Source: Acanthococcus lagerstroemiae
Lineage: Eukaryota > Arthropoda > Insecta > Hemiptera > Eriococcidae
Direction of reading: 5' to 3'
Assembly: GCA_031841125.1 (NCBI GenBank)
Contig: CM063107.1
Location: 64,181,814 to 64,245,813, forward strand
DNA: 64,000 nt
Shown here in pieces: positions 1 to 11,964 of the stretch. Under the pieces are notes generated by a model. It searched no databases. It was given only the letters and a program-made list of their open reading frames with translations, and had not been told where the DNA came from. Positions within the stretch are counted from its first letter, which is position 1; the number at the start of each line of letters is the position of its first letter. Position numbers and translations under genes: made by a program.

Positions 1-520
1 GCGAAGCGAGTAACGGTGGGATTGGGCCGCGAAGCGACCAGAGGCCGAAGCCCCCTAGTACTAAAAAAGTAACATCCGCCGCTTCTTTCGTGAGAGAAAA
101 ACTCACTGCGGGTTGCCTACCCTGTCCCTTAATTTCTTATTTCTCCAGAGGTAGCCTACCCTTGCGAGGGAGTTCATGGTGAAGGAGGGACTTTGGTAAA
201 ATCCACCGCCGCCACCGCCTCCAGGAGAAAAACTCACTGCGGGTTTCCTACCCTGCCCCTTAACTACTCATTTCTCCAGGGGTAGCCTACCCTTGGTGGG
301 GTCATGGTAGAGGAGAGAGCTTGGGGGAAGGTCACGGAGAAGGACGAGGAGGAGTTGTGGTGAGGGAGGGCTCTCTATACACTAAACAGTAAAAGCCACC
401 TCCTCCTCCATGAGGATAAATTCCTGGAGGCCTCCCCTGTGCCTTCTCATGTTTCACCAGAGTTAACCTACCCCGGGGAGGCTTCTCGGTGGTGGTTGGA
501 GCTCCTGGAGAGGGAGGATG
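1..520. repeat. GC-rich tandem/dispersed repeat
   Basis: Two clear units begin near 90 and 223 and share the core AAAACTCACTGCGGGTT, followed by a CTCCAG-GTAGCCTACCC block. A third, more diverged unit runs from about 405 to 520. Another copy of the same family lies at 16855-17045. The first 53 bases carry a different motif (GCGAAGCGAGT...GCGAAGC) that recurs at 1020-1072. No coding potential is convincing: the reading frame on the minus strand at 332-613 is made of the repeat. The family is unknown to me; it behaves like a dispersed repeat with tandem subunits. Confidence 0.6.
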
Positions 521-537
521 GCCACTATGAGGAATGA

Positions 538-602
538 ACAAAAATTTAAGGGGGCGCAAATTTTTATTCTGCCTAGAGGCGCGAACTTTTAAATCCGGCC
601 CT
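538..602 (-). repeat. Fragment of a CAGGGCCGGATTTA-ended DNA element
   Basis: Read on the minus strand this starts CAGGGCCGGATTTA and continues into a CGCCTCTAGGCAGAAT stretch. That is typical of one terminus of hAT-type non-autonomous elements in arthropods. A related start (AAGGTCGGATTTACCTGAT) is at 7093-7115. Only one end is visible at each place, so no complete element can be drawn. Confidence 0.4.
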
Positions 603-1017
603 GATGACATCATACACGGATAGTATAATTGAGAGAAGATCTGTTATTAAATAAAAATATTCGGCCATGAAATTTAATTCCTATACATATAAGGGTGAAA
701 CGAGAACTACAGCTGACGCATTTCTAACAGGGACGCCGAATTAGAATTTTAAGTAATAATGTTAGAACTGTATGGTGGTGTTTTACAGGGTGTAGTTTTT
801 TACAAGAGTACCTTATCCTGGTATGCATGTAAGCAATTAACATTAAGTCTGAATGTTCTCCATCATACAGGCATTAAGAGGGGCTACCCTCTTTCTGCGG
901 GCTCATGGCAGTTAAGTTACCGCCTCGTGGTGAGCCTGGGAACGGGCTGAATTTTTATTTTTTATTTTTTAAATAGTAGTTATACTTTTCAGCTTGCGAA
1001 ATACGGCAGGCCGGCAC

Positions 1018-1075
1018 AAGCGAAGCGAGTGACGGCGGGGGCTGGGTCGCGAATCGGCCAGGGTGCGAAGCCTCA
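1018..1075 (+). repeat. Second copy of the GCGAAGCGAG repeat
   Basis: GCGAAGCGAGTGACGGCGGGG and the following GCGAATCGGCCAGGGTGCGAAGC match bases 1-53 with scattered substitutions. It is a short dispersed GC-rich repeat with no visible coding role. Confidence 0.6.
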
Positions 1076-1199
1076 TAGTTATTAATATTATTATTATTTT
1101 AAAGTCCCAAAGATTTGAAAGCTGGCTAAACTGATATTCTTTAAATCTACAGGATTCGCAGGATAGAATAAAATACAAACAACACTGCATTATGATTTA

Positions 1200-2235
1200 C
1201 CTAAATAATTTGTAATTCACCTTTGAAATTAGCAAATCAGCTCCCGGTGGCCACATTTGGCTCAACTGCTTATACCTACTTCAAGAATAAAAAGGCAATA
1301 GGTAAGTTAAAATTCCGACGTAATTAATCATTATGAACTAGTACAACAAGTTTCTAGTAGCATTTGTACACTGTACAGAAATCTGAGACGAAACTAAAGA
1401 AATTTCACAGGTTTTCATAGAACCATTCGGAATATCAAAAGTGTTATGAAATATCTATTCCAATAAATAAATAATTCGTATCTACTCCATTTCTCGTGCT
1501 ACGATCATCTGTAATGATTAATAGCCAACTTATTTTTCACTTTTACAAAGTATGCTTAGAGCTAAGATACCTTTAACATTGGATTTATTTTATCGTTCGT
1601 AAAATCGATTATCACGTAACCGAAAATCCTTTCTGAAAGTCATTAATTACTTCAAATTTTCTCATCACCTCGTTCATCAGAAAGAAATGGTCAGTTTAAA
1701 AACTTTTCGATAGCTAGTTTCCTTTCTTATCCGATGTTCATTATTGCATTTAGAGGTACAGTGTCGCTTGAAATGTTTCACATTCCTCCCAATTCTGAAC
1801 GTCAATTTCGATATGGACCCCGACTGGGAGTGAGTCAACCAAACCCGAAAACGGAAATACTACAGGTACGTGTAACACTACAACAGCTTATTTAAACATT
1901 ATGTCATTTACAAATCAAAACCAGCAGGAAACTCAACCTATAACAAAGTAACCTAAGGTGTCGCACTGTTGTGGTATGAAATTTTATACAAAAACTGAAT
2001 CGTTTATTTTTATTTTCTTTCTTTTTTAAAGGTCAAGTCATATAGTTCACCAGCTGAGAAGAAGCAGAAAAAAATAACGAAAAAGTGCTCATTACGGTTC
2101 GCCTAATTCAATGAACTCCAAAATTAGGTAAATAAGCCATTGGGATTCTAATGCGGTAAGACTGAGGTTTTACTCGGCATTGCCCCCTGAAAAATAAACG
2201 AATAAGAATACGAACTTCTTTTTTAGTATAGGTAT
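1200..2235. other. Single-copy AT-rich DNA, nothing recognised
   Basis: No long open frame, inverted repeat or known motif stands out here. It looks like ordinary non-coding sequence. Confidence 0.5.
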
Positions 2236-3526
2236 TAAAGACTTTTTGGGTGGAACTAATCCCTAACAAGCTAGTTTTTGGTAGAGATGTTCTTTAGGTA
2301 ACACTCGTTAACATACTAAAAGTACCGACCCGTTGTGCTAAGTGATCCACAGGGGGCAGAACCTTCAAATTTTCAGTTTTTCCTCATTTACTCTCTGGAT
2401 ATGCATTAGTTTGAAAAATGTTTCAGACAAAAGTTAAAGAAGATAAAATTTCCAACAAAAAGATTTCGACCATTGTTTCAATAGGAGCAAGAGGAGACGA
2501 GATAAGGAATGTTGAAAATGGAATAACAAAAATAAAGTGCAGCCAGCAGCGTAACCTCACGGTGATGTCACGGCGATCAGTGCTTCTACATCATTTTTTC
2601 GACGTTCTTTCATTTTATTCATGTTTCTTCTTTCACTTTTTCCGTCTTTTTTTTTTCTATTTTTTTTTTCTTTATGTATTTTTTCGAAAATTTGTAGTTC
2701 AGCTGGAATAATAAAAAAAGAAATAATAATTTTTACTGACGATATGTATTTAATATTCAAAAATCGCAGTCGAGCTCAAAAATTATTTCTTTTTCGTCCT
2801 CTTCGATATCCTCTGTGTGGTGGGAATTTGAACACGACTGGCCTGCAGAAATTAGAATGATTTATGCATATTTTAGAAATGTAGATTCTTGTAATATAAA
2901 GAAAAATGAAAATGATTTATGTGTGTACCTGAGCAATTTGAACAAATGACAGAGCATTTCAATCCCTCCTTCATGCATTCCCACTGACTTTTCAAGCACT
3001 GTTCCTTGCACGTGCAAGAGATGAGTGCTAGTAAGGATGCTGGCGCAGGTGCCTGGTTGGTTCAAATGGGTCTCAGAGGATCCCCATTCCACCCCCATTT
3101 CAGAGGGCATAATTCGTGTCCTTTCCACCGAGAAATTTGGTGGTACACTCTCAGCGAGTGATACCGGCCAGCATCCTCTGTCGATGGCAGTGCTTCGAGA
3201 TGCACTACGCTGCCGGCCGTAACTTTATTTTTGTTACTCCATTTTCAACGTTCCGTATCTCGTCTCCTCTTACTCCTATTGAAAAAATGGCCAAAATCTT
3301 TTTCGTCGGAAATTTTGTCTTCTTCAACTTTTGTTTCGAACGTTTTTCAAAAAAATGCATATCAAGAAAGTAAACGAGGAAAAACTGAAAATTTGAACGT
3401 TCTGCCCCCTGTGGATCACTTAACGCAAGTCGGAGGGGTGGGGACTGTTAGTATGTTAATGAGTGTTACCTAAAGAACATCTCTACCTAAAACTAGCTCG
3501 TTAGGAATTAGTTTCACGAGAAACTT
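2236..3526. mobile_element. Long-inverted-repeat (foldback-like) element
   Basis: The left arm (about 2236-2585) and the right arm (about 3175-3526) are inverted copies of about 345 bp each. Matching landmarks are CCTAACAAGCTAG at 2262 versus CTAGCTCGTTAGG at 3493, GATCCACAGGGGGCAGAA versus TTCTGCCCCCTGTGGATC, and CTTTATTTTTGTTA near both inner borders. The ~600-bp centre has no recognisable transposase. Both outer ends abut AT-rich sequence and I could not identify a target duplication, so the superfamily stays open. A non-autonomous DNA transposon with long terminal inverted repeats is the best reading. Confidence 0.7.
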
Positions 3527-3594
3527 TTTTTTTTTTTTTTGTCTAATATGCCTGTACCATTTTGCCTTTTATTCTATTTAGGTTAACATGGATG

Positions 3595-4085
3595 AGCCCA
3601 GTGTATGACCGTTAGAATCCCAGGATATGAGAGTTTGCATCAGAATTTTTCCCAGTTTATGGTGGATAGCATCCTGGTACATGAAGGTTAGCATTAAAAG
3701 TTTTTTGCCGTATAAGACAGTTAGCATCCCAGTTTAAGACAGCATCCCAGTATGCGTTGGTTAACCTTAGAATTTTTTACAATATAAGTATGACAGTTAG
3801 CATTCTAGTTCTTGTATGATGGCGAACATCAGAATTTACCTTAGTAAGTGAAGGTTCGCATTAGAATTTTCACAAGTATAATGACGTTTGATATTCTTCT
3901 AGTAAATTCCAATTAGCATTACCATTTTCCCCGGTATGTAACGATCAGTATTAGAATTTTCACTAAATAACGGTTAGCATTAGAATTTTTCAAAGTATAT
4001 AACAGTTAGCATTCTAGTATAATATGACAATTAGCATTGAAGTGTGATATTTAGCATCCCAGTATATCGACAGTTAACATGGGTA
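3595..4085 (+). repeat. Degenerate ~30-bp minisatellite
   Basis: The phrase GACAGTTAGCAT followed by C/TCCAGTATA or TAGAATTTT recurs more than ten times with about 25-35 bp spacing. Examples lie near 3600, 3665, 3690, 3720, 3850, 3905, 3970 and 4010. Units are strongly diverged, which suggests an old array. Confidence 0.65.
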
Positions 4086-4164
4086 AGATCATTTTCACAG
4101 CGATAAGTAATGGCGTCGGAAGGGTTTTTTCACGGCGGAGGTACAAAAAATTAAAATTTTACAC

Positions 4165-4300
4165 AAAAAAAGGTTTTTAAAAGCGAGTCAACAAGCAAAA
4201 AATTTTTAAATCTCGTATGTAAATCTCCAAAAATTTTAGAAATCTGATCTCTGAAATCTCTGGAGACGCCTTTTCATCGACTTGCTGAATCATTTTTAGA
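4165..4300. repeat. Copy of a dispersed AAAATCT/CTCGTA repeat
   Basis: This block (CAACAAGCAAAAAAT ... CTCTGGAGACGCCTTTTCATC) is related to 36855-36945 and 37083-37165, which read GCAAAAAATCTTTCGTATC ... CAAGGCACCTTTCATC. It has no coding signature. Confidence 0.45.
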
Positions 4301-7300
4301 CTCTTGCAATTACTTTTTTCCTCTCTCTCTCTCTTCCATTTCTTCCAACCATTGTTCATTGAACTGATTGCAGAGTGCACTGTTCATGTTGTTGACAGAA
4401 ATTTCCATGAAAATTTGTAGTCAACAAATACAATTAATATGTTTACTAATTTATTTATTTTATTAGAAGGATTAGGTCGATAACAATTATTTATTAATTT
4501 TTCTGTGGATTTCCCCCCCCCCTCCCCATTATTTCTTATCGAGAGTCAAAATGCGTGTTCTCCTGCCGACCCTCCTCAAGTAGCGAGGTTGTATGCTTAA
4601 GCGTTTCCCCATTTTTCGAAAATGTGCAATGTATCCCTAATGATTGGGGGGGTGCAATGTACCCCCCCCCCCATTCCAACGCTATTGGGTTGTGGTAAAG
4701 TTACCGTTTTTGTCTTTTTAGTCGAAAACATTCTTATGTACAGAGTCAAGCAACAACACGTCCACGTGCAGAAGGAAACGACACGCTCATTTTCAACGAA
4801 CACGAATGTCGACCAAATTTTCAAGCCTAATTTTCAGCTACATGGGAAATACGAGGAACACCTAGACGTGCTTTTGTCGACCTTTACGATGTTATTATGG
4901 ATGGAAACATTCACAACAAACGTAACTAGTCACTATTATAGAGGAAAAAAAAAAACCTTAAACCGCACGCATTTATCAAATATTCACATCATGCGCATAC
5001 TCTCGCAATCCAGACTCGGGCCTGTGAGATTTCGAACGCCTTTTCTATACATATATGTTTGTGCTCGTCTCCGGGGAAAAAGCTGATAGCTAGTTTTACA
5101 CCTTTGACAATAAAAATCGCGAATATGTAGAGAGAATCTTATTCACGGAGTCGAGTTCACTTCCTCGTTGAACAAACGCAGGGCAGATATCTTTTTGAAA
5201 TTGACTGTCAATTCTTGTCACAATAAAGAACTCCACCGAGATGCTCGTATTTATTTTTCTTTCTACCTGTCTCTGCGTGATTTTTGTCTAAAACGTCGAC
5301 CATGTTTGCTGACATCCGACTGGGCGAAGGAGTTCGCAGTCGAATGCTGCGATACGAATTATGATGTATTTGATGGCGAAGGGTGAAAATTTTTCGGCCT
5401 CGACAGCTCGATTCACATCACATGAGGGACGTTCAAGTACTGAGAAAAGACATTCGAACAGAGTTTGGGGTACGAAAATACGAAATCGTTTCTCATTTCG
5501 CAGTTTTATTCTAATTTACAGATGGCAGAAACAAGGCTCATGCGTCAACAGCCAAGAGTTCCGATCAACCCCGATTTGGGACGCCAAATCTAAATTTCAC
5601 ATAAATTTTATTCTATTTTTCATTTTCAAATTACTGTGATTCATCGTTAAGCATGTCGTTAAAGACTCAGCAATAGTGGGGACAAGACACGAAGCACTGG
5701 GACTAGAGTATCCAGCACCCAGTGCAGTCAAAGGGACAGAGCTCAGTAAAATTCTCACTTTGGCTATAAAAGTGAAGCTACCGAGCTGATCATTAACAGC
5801 AACTTGAGGAATGTACAATGGACTACAAAATCTGAGCACTCGGTGCATACAGCGTCACCTCACAAACAAATGAATGAATGTCGTTGAAGACCTCGTGCCA
5901 AGTGGAGTCTCTCTTCTACCTCACGCCGGGTCAAAAAACTACTACGTAAAACGAATAAAATTAACTTAGCTTGAATTTTTGCGAAATCTGTCGCTGTAGA
6001 GATTTTCTGTAACTGGTTTTATTTGTTGAATTACGCCCCTGACCCGGACTCTAAGTGGGTACCCAAAATCAGGACTGCACTATAAAAATGATGACTTTCA
6101 TTGACAATTTTTTTCCGCGTTACCCACTCGTCTCTGAACAGCTTGCGCGGAGCAGAATATGTAGATGTCATCAAAATAAAATTTGAAGTTTCCCCTACCG
6201 CGCCACACAGTGGGTTAAATAACAACTTGATAATTTCAAAACTTGAGGTTCTATGATTACCTACTTCGAATACCTTGGATTTCCGATTAAAAACCGATAA
6301 AGGTAATGAGTATTGAATTTCACCATGAATATGATCACCTTTTTTCATTCTGATTTTAAATGTGACATTTTGCTCACATCCTTTAGAAATCTAAATTCAG
6401 GGAATCGCTCTCAAATTATTATGTTATTATCCTTGAGTATTTTTCAAATTCCTAGTCTGTACTTTGAATTGTTTCTCATTTGTTATTAGTAGTTCACAAG
6501 TTGAAGGGGCAAAAAAAGAAAGAAAAATATTTTAGACTTTACTTTTCAAACTACCACTGCTTTGGCGAGTCTCAGAAAGAATTTCGACGTTCTAAAGGTT
6601 GCACCGCCTGCTTAATTAGTTCTCTGTATAGTAAGAATTATGCATTTTAAAGTGTTGAAAAAAAATGAAAGGTAGTCCAGGGGCTTTGAAGCCTCTTGTA
6701 GGAGATTGTATTAAAGATACGTAATTTTACGCTAGTGGACAATGTCACCTAAAATCTTTCAGAATTTGAAACTTGTTTGATTCAGGTACGAAAGATGTGA
6801 CTTTTATGAATTAGAGCCGGAAAAGAAGCAAGTGAACCTTTTACCTCATTCCCCTTGGGTTCTCCAAAAATGTATAATAACAATAAACACGAAAAAACAA
6901 CTTTTTCTTAAAATAGGTCTTAGTACATCTCGATGCATCTTACCCCTTTCCCATTTCCATTCACTAACTCTGTTCCCCTTTTTCCAAACCCCTATGGATT
7001 CTTAAGATACAGCTATTTAAAAGAAGAAAAATTTCTCTCTGAATTCGTCCTACCTCTCCGATAAATGTCTTTCCCTCTCCTTTTGCAGTGCTCAAGGTCG
7101 GATTTACCTGATTTGCCGCTGGGTGCTATTTTTTTGACCGCCCCCAAAAATATACAGTAATTTATTTGTGAAACAAATTTGATCCCTATCTTATTCTTTT
7201 TCCTTTTTATCCATGAATTTTACCGCCCTCAAAATTTTGTCACTCTATGCTTAAGCACACTTTAGCACAATGGTAAATGTGCCATTGGCTGTGCTCCTAC

Positions 7301-7890
7301 CATAAGGGGGAACTTATAAATATTTGGAAAGTCAGTATGTGCGCACAAAACCGCATATACCTCACTCTCGCCCTCATTCTCTAAATTAAAAGTATGCCTT
7401 ATCATTGGCGAGCAGGTGACCCAGAAAAGAGTGGGAGGAATTCACAGTAGAGGGTAAGACCAATGCAGAAAAAAAAATGTATTGCAAATATATATTTCTT
7501 AAAAATCCACGGCGGAGAGGGAGTTACAGGAGGGGTATATGTCATAAAATCATGCATTATACATGCACTTTCGTAAAGCATGTCGAGATCCATGGACCGC
7601 TTTTCGATTTTTTTTTTTCCTTCAAAATGCAGAATAATTAACTTTTGGACGCGGCATCGATGTATTTTCTTGCTTTTTAGTATATTTGAGATACACTCTA
7701 CTGCATATGAGTAAGCTTAAAAAAAAAATATATATATTTTATTTGTTATGTTAATCCAATTTTTTCAAAGAAATTTGATTATTGTCTGTATATTTTTTCA
7801 ATTTTTCGTACTCTTTGCATTTGTTTTTCTTCTCCCTTATTTCCTTAATTTTCCCGGAAGCACTGTTCCATTCCATCGTTCGAGTTGGCC
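4300..7890. other. Mostly single-copy non-coding DNA
   Basis: The sequence is AT-rich with short G/C homopolymers (for example 4509-4517 and 4661-4671). A CpG-richer patch lies at about 4735-5360. The 154-codon open frame at 4622-5086 has no family signature and starts inside homopolymer-rich sequence, so I treat it as chance. A hAT-like terminus fragment lies near 7093. Nothing else is recognised. Confidence 0.5.
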
Positions 7891-7894
7891 CCTT

Positions 7895-8375
7895 ATACAA
7901 AGGTCAGCTCTAACAAAACATGATGAAATATATACGATCAAATCTAACCGAAACCGATCGTATGAAATGAAAATAAGGCTAAACCAAAAATCATAAAAAA
8001 CCTAAATCGCCAAAAATCTTGATCAAAATCGGTTGAAACTGCTTAGTATGGACCAAAATAAACAACGAAGAACATCACGAAAACCGACCAAAATTAACCA
8101 AATCTGATCAAATGCCTTCGATATTAATCAAAAAAGAATGCAAAAACTTTAGGAAATCAAACATTACCAAAAAGTACTGAATCAGGTGCCATACGACCTC
8201 AATCGATCATAATCGACCCAAAAACAATCCAAACCAAACATTATGAAATAACCAATACTGATTAAAAATGTCTAAATCTCATTAAAATTGATTAAAAAAA
8301 AATTATCAAAATTGTCAAAAAGTGACAAAAATTAACAAGAATGATCAAAAATGATCAAAAAGACCAAAACTGAAT
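7895..8375 (+). repeat. Degenerate GATCAAAA/CCAAAA repeat tract
   Basis: Short words such as GATCAAAAT, ACCAAAAT, CCGATCAAA and AATTAACCAAA recur throughout, giving a strand-biased A-rich cryptic simple repeat. It looks like an old, decayed short-period array. Confidence 0.5.
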
Positions 8376-8464
8376 CGACATAGCTGAAACTCAGGAACGT
8401 AGTAGCTATGGAGGAGGGGCAGGGAAACAGCTTGCTTCTTTCTACTCCTCCATCCAAGAAAATG

Positions 8465-8710
8465 TAGTATTATAAACGAGGAAGTATATTTAGCTTTAAT
8501 TTATTATTTTAGCGCATTCATAGAAAATAGGGGGGGGGGGAGGTCATTTATTTTCAGATTTCGATTTTGTTAGACACCCTGTGTATGTGTATTGCGAGTT
8601 AAGTGTATGGTACGGTACTACTGATTGCGGTATCACATGACACTAATTCGTTTACAAAATTTTTTATAACTACAAGTATAAATATAATTATTAGCCTTTC
8701 AATTTGGGGA
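8465..8710 (+). repeat. Dispersed ~245-bp repeat, copy 1
   Basis: It matches 59914-60160 over its whole length. Both contain TTTATTTTCAGATTTCGATT, CCTGTGTATGTGTATTGCG and AATTCGTTTACAAA, with a few percent substitutions and different G-runs in the middle. Flanks contain CCATGG-type ends like those of hAT MITEs, but no clean target duplication was found. Confidence 0.7.
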
Positions 8711-8953
8711 ATAATTTTAATCATTTCTAGCCCCCTCCCACACAAAAAATTGGTGGGCGGGTAAGTATTACCTGTCTATTCCCCCTCAGTGACGTCCATG
8801 GATGTAAACTATATGGAAAATTCTTTCGCGGTCATTTTCTTGTTCAAATTAATCATGTCTCCTAGGTATAACTGTGCCACTTTTCCATATTGAAAATAGT
8901 CAAGTTTTTCAGCAGCTTCATGTGGCGTTATCGTGGCGACATCGTCTTAATAT

Positions 8954-9204
8954 GAACTCTGTTGAGCAAAATGCGACCGAGCGACAAAATCTGTTTTTCG
9001 AGAACTTGTGATTCCAAGCTGAAAAGCCATATATGAAACTATATGACATAGCGTTTACTGAAAAGCTTTTTTCAAAATGGGTACGCATTTTTGATTGGGG
9101 GACCCTGCATTTAAGAAGTTCTACTTTTCATGCGCTTTCCAACGATACTAATAACTCATTTTGCCCAAAATTGTCGCTTGGTCGCTTTTTGCTCAACAGC
9201 GTTC
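8954..9204. mobile_element. MITE with GAAC-CTGTTGAGCAAAA inverted ends, copy 1
   Basis: The left end GAACTCTGTTGAGCAAAA...GCGACCGAGCGACAA and the right end, reverse-complemented, GAACGCTGTTGAGCAAAA...GCGACCAAGCGACAA are near-perfect ~36-bp inverted repeats. The second copy at 53856-54103 shares the interior (GCGTTTACTGA.AAGCTTTTTTCAA and GCTTTCCAACGATACTAATA). There is no coding capacity, so it is non-autonomous. Confidence 0.75.
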
Positions 9205-9474
9205 ACATATAGTCCGACGTATACGTATCGGTGAGTAGGCGGTAAGAATAAGGCATGAAGAATTTATTCCGGATTTGAGAATACATAAAAAATTATTTCG
9301 AATTTCGACAAGGTGTTGTAGCTCCTCAAATATGACTTGTGAGTAAATTCTTGTCATAGACTTTTTTGTAGATAATCTTACAAGGAATATTTTTTACTGA
9401 GGTATTTTCTTCCTAGAATGTCATGAATTTGAGAAAAATCAAGAAACCCGTTTAAAATTCAATTTTGTGTAGCC

Positions 9475-9745
9475 CCCTCACCTTGCCCAACATTTTTTAC
9501 CAGTCAAACCATTTGCGCGAATTTTTTCCAATCAAAATTAGTAATTCACTTGGGCTACGTGGCTAGTATAATCATTTATCAATCAAATATGAATATGTAA
9601 TACTTGGACGCGAAAAAATCGTAGTATCAACGTGCCTTTGCTGCGAAATACCTTTTAAGAAAACTGCTAATTAAAAAAGTCTCTGTCACCACCTCTCTTC
9701 TGCAAAGCGCCCTAAAAAGCCAGTCCGTGTGCGGCTGAAATTTTA
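9475..9745 (+). repeat. Dispersed repeat shared with 15135-15335
   Basis: The shared words CAACATTTTT, AGTCAAACC.TTTG, ATTTTTTCCAATC and GCCAGTCCGTGTG occur in the same order at 15148-15330. No structure or coding signal is visible. Confidence 0.45.
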
Positions 9746-10149
9746 CTCGCCATCACTCCCGGTGAAATATCCCAGATTAAAAATTTTTTGAATATAGCCT
9801 TCACCTGTTCAACATTTTTTTGGGCTTAACCTGTTTTACACGAATTTTTTTGGATTCGACTTGTTTTACGTGCTTTTGTTTTGCATAAGTAGTTTGAAAT
9901 TGTTGGATAAGAAACTATGGCTTCAAGAACGTAACATGTTCTGAATCGTAAATTCCGAACGATAATGATACAAACTTGAATCAGGCAGTAGGGTGGTCAA
10001 AAATCGGTCGAATTTTGAAATGTTTGACAACCGCGAATTAATATTACAATTTCCATTGAGAAGCTAACCAAAAGTACCTATGTTGGTAGCCCTGCTTCTT
10101 CACTCCGGGATAATTCAACTCGTTCATATAAAAAATGTGTAAGAGGAGC

Positions 10150-10315
10150 ATGCTTGGGCGTCGTTCATGAACGACTTAAACTCGTTCCGTTCTCGTTCAC
10201 TTTGAAAACAAATCGTTCACGTTCCGTTCATTTTAGACATGAAGTCGTTCCCGTTTCGTTCCGTTCATTAGTTGAAAGTGAACGACGTTCATTTTCGTTC
10301 ATCCAGTTCTTCAAA
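10150..10315 (+). repeat. GTTCGTTC-rich repeat, copy 1
   Basis: The words CGTTCATTTT, TCGTTCAC and ACATGAAGTCGTTCCCGTT recur within the block. The last one recurs at 13503-13520 in a second copy (13445-13575). It looks like a short cryptic array dispersed in the genome, and the open frames across it are repeat-derived. Confidence 0.5.
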
Positions 10316-10319
10316 ACAA

Positions 10320-11375
10320 ACAGTTTCCTACGTTTTCATTAATTTTCATGAGAAGGGGGTGTGGTTCTTGAATCTTGAAGGAAGAAGGAATAGTTTTCAA
10401 GCTTATTTCTCCACATTTCTCTTCATCCCAATCCATGGGTTACCTTCATACACATGTCATAGTCACCCTAATCATTTTCATCATGGGGTTTGTAGTAATT
10501 GAAGATACGGTTTCCAGACTGCCCTTAGTCCAAAAAATTTTTTGGGGGAAATCGATAAAAACTGTGCTACACTGTACCAGTTCATTTAAAACTTCTGTAA
10601 ATGGTACTAGCGAGTAGCCTGAATCTTCTACCATACTACCAAAGACGCACAAAAATGAGAATGCAGCCTATCTAGAATTATTGAAGGAAAAGTGGGGCAG
10701 TTTGGCATTGGACGTAATACAAGAAAACAACAAACCCTTGAATGCGCGTAATTCGACCATCGAACGAGGTATCGAGATTCTATAAAGTTACTTTTGTAGT
10801 GTTCACATTGGCCACTAGGTAGCGCTGAAAACCGCATTTCGATTTTTTTTGACTATGGACAGTTTGGAAACCGTATCATCAACTGTAATAAGACTGGGAT
10901 TGATATCTGAGATCTGACGTACCACTTTTTCACATATCACATTCCATTGTTCAAAAAATTGTTATTATTATTGTATGAATTATCATATCAGTGCCTTTTC
11001 TTTTGTATGCAAATAAAACGAAAAAAATCTAAAAAAATTCATTAAAAAACTGCATCAGTGGTGCCGACTGTAGCAAAAGGGTTGGTAAAAAAAATTTATT
11101 TTATTTTAAGCACTCCAGTAACCCTCCGCTCTTGATAAAAGTGACTGGAATAACGAGCATTGGGATGACCTATTTAGGTCCACGGGCTATCATTTGTTGA
11201 TGTGCTCCTCGGCCCTTAACAACTAATTGATCTAAGATTTCTATCGTCCGCGTCCTGTGCACTTTTTGACAACTGATTCGGGTTCACAAAAATAAAATAA
11301 AATAAAAAGGAAAGTAAAGTAAACAAAATAAGTTCAATTTTTATACTTAATATTGTTTGTGTGACAGTGTAAGTT
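10320..11375. other. AT-rich non-coding DNA, nothing recognised
   Basis: Short overlapping frames on both strands show no family signature. No inverted ends or LINE peptide motifs are visible. Confidence 0.45.
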
Positions 11376-11379
11376 GGTT

Positions 11380-11690
11380 TGATGCTAAAATTTGTCTGCT
11401 AATGGAGAAAATTTGCTCAACTGCCTCAGGGGATGGTACTCTAGTATTATATATATATATTTAAACACACTGACGTGTGAGATTTGGCTCATTAAATTAA
11501 AAAAGTTTCGTTTCATTTTATATAGAATTAACTTTTATTATTATGGCACAGTCGTCGAAGTGCATGTCTGTGAGTCTTCCTCGGTCTGACGACAAAATAT
11601 GTCCATTAATGGAGAAGATCCGCTCAACTGCCCCACTGGACGGCACTCCAGTTTTGTATCTTACGAACAAACGCTTGGCACATTTATGGT
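11380..11690 (-). pseudogene. hAT transposase C-terminal remnant, partly duplicated
   Basis: The minus-strand translation of 11518-11690 contains VPSSGAVERIFSINGHILSS followed by RGRLTDMHFDD. This is the hallmark of the hAT C-terminal dimerisation domain (PSSxAxVERxFSxxGxI...R.RL). A second, shorter copy of the same segment at 11380-11440 reads VPSPEAVEQIFSISR on the minus strand, so the end of the domain is present twice, about 200 bp apart. No upstream DDE or BED-finger part of the transposase is recognisable. It is a decayed fragment, unlikely to make protein. Confidence 0.7.
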
Positions 11691-11796
11691 CCTTCAGAAT
11701 TTCAAGTGATGAAGGTAACATACTGAAAAGTATAGGTATCCAGATCCAGTCGACGTTGGTTCCCTTTTGCTGAATAGAATGGGGAAAAAAGAACAA

Positions 11797-11960
11797 CAGG
11801 GTGTCCATTATTGTTCGGAAATGATTTCCCCTGACTTTTCCAGGTTTTCCAGGCCAATTTTTTTCAATTTTCTAGACCCTTCAAATACAAATTACACATG
11901 CAAGGGAGGGGGTCAAATTTTATAGGTTTTCGAGGTCACTCTATTCAATTTTGGGGGTAA
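11797..11960 (+). repeat. CAGGGTGTCC-ended repeat end
   Basis: It starts CAGGGTGTCC and contains CCTGACTTTTCCAGGTTTTCC. The opposite type of end (TTTCCAGAGAATAGACACCCT) is at 13412-13434. CAGGGTGTC / GACACCCT ends with CCTGACTTTTCCAG bodies are typical of a common invertebrate non-autonomous hAT-like family. The two ends lack matching flanks, so I annotate them as separate fragments. Confidence 0.5.
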
Positions 11961-11964
11961 TTTT

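Noticed and set aside
4622..5086. 154-codon plus-strand frame
   Set aside because: It starts within G/C homopolymers, has no domain or codon pattern, and part is covered by an opposite frame. Treated as chance.
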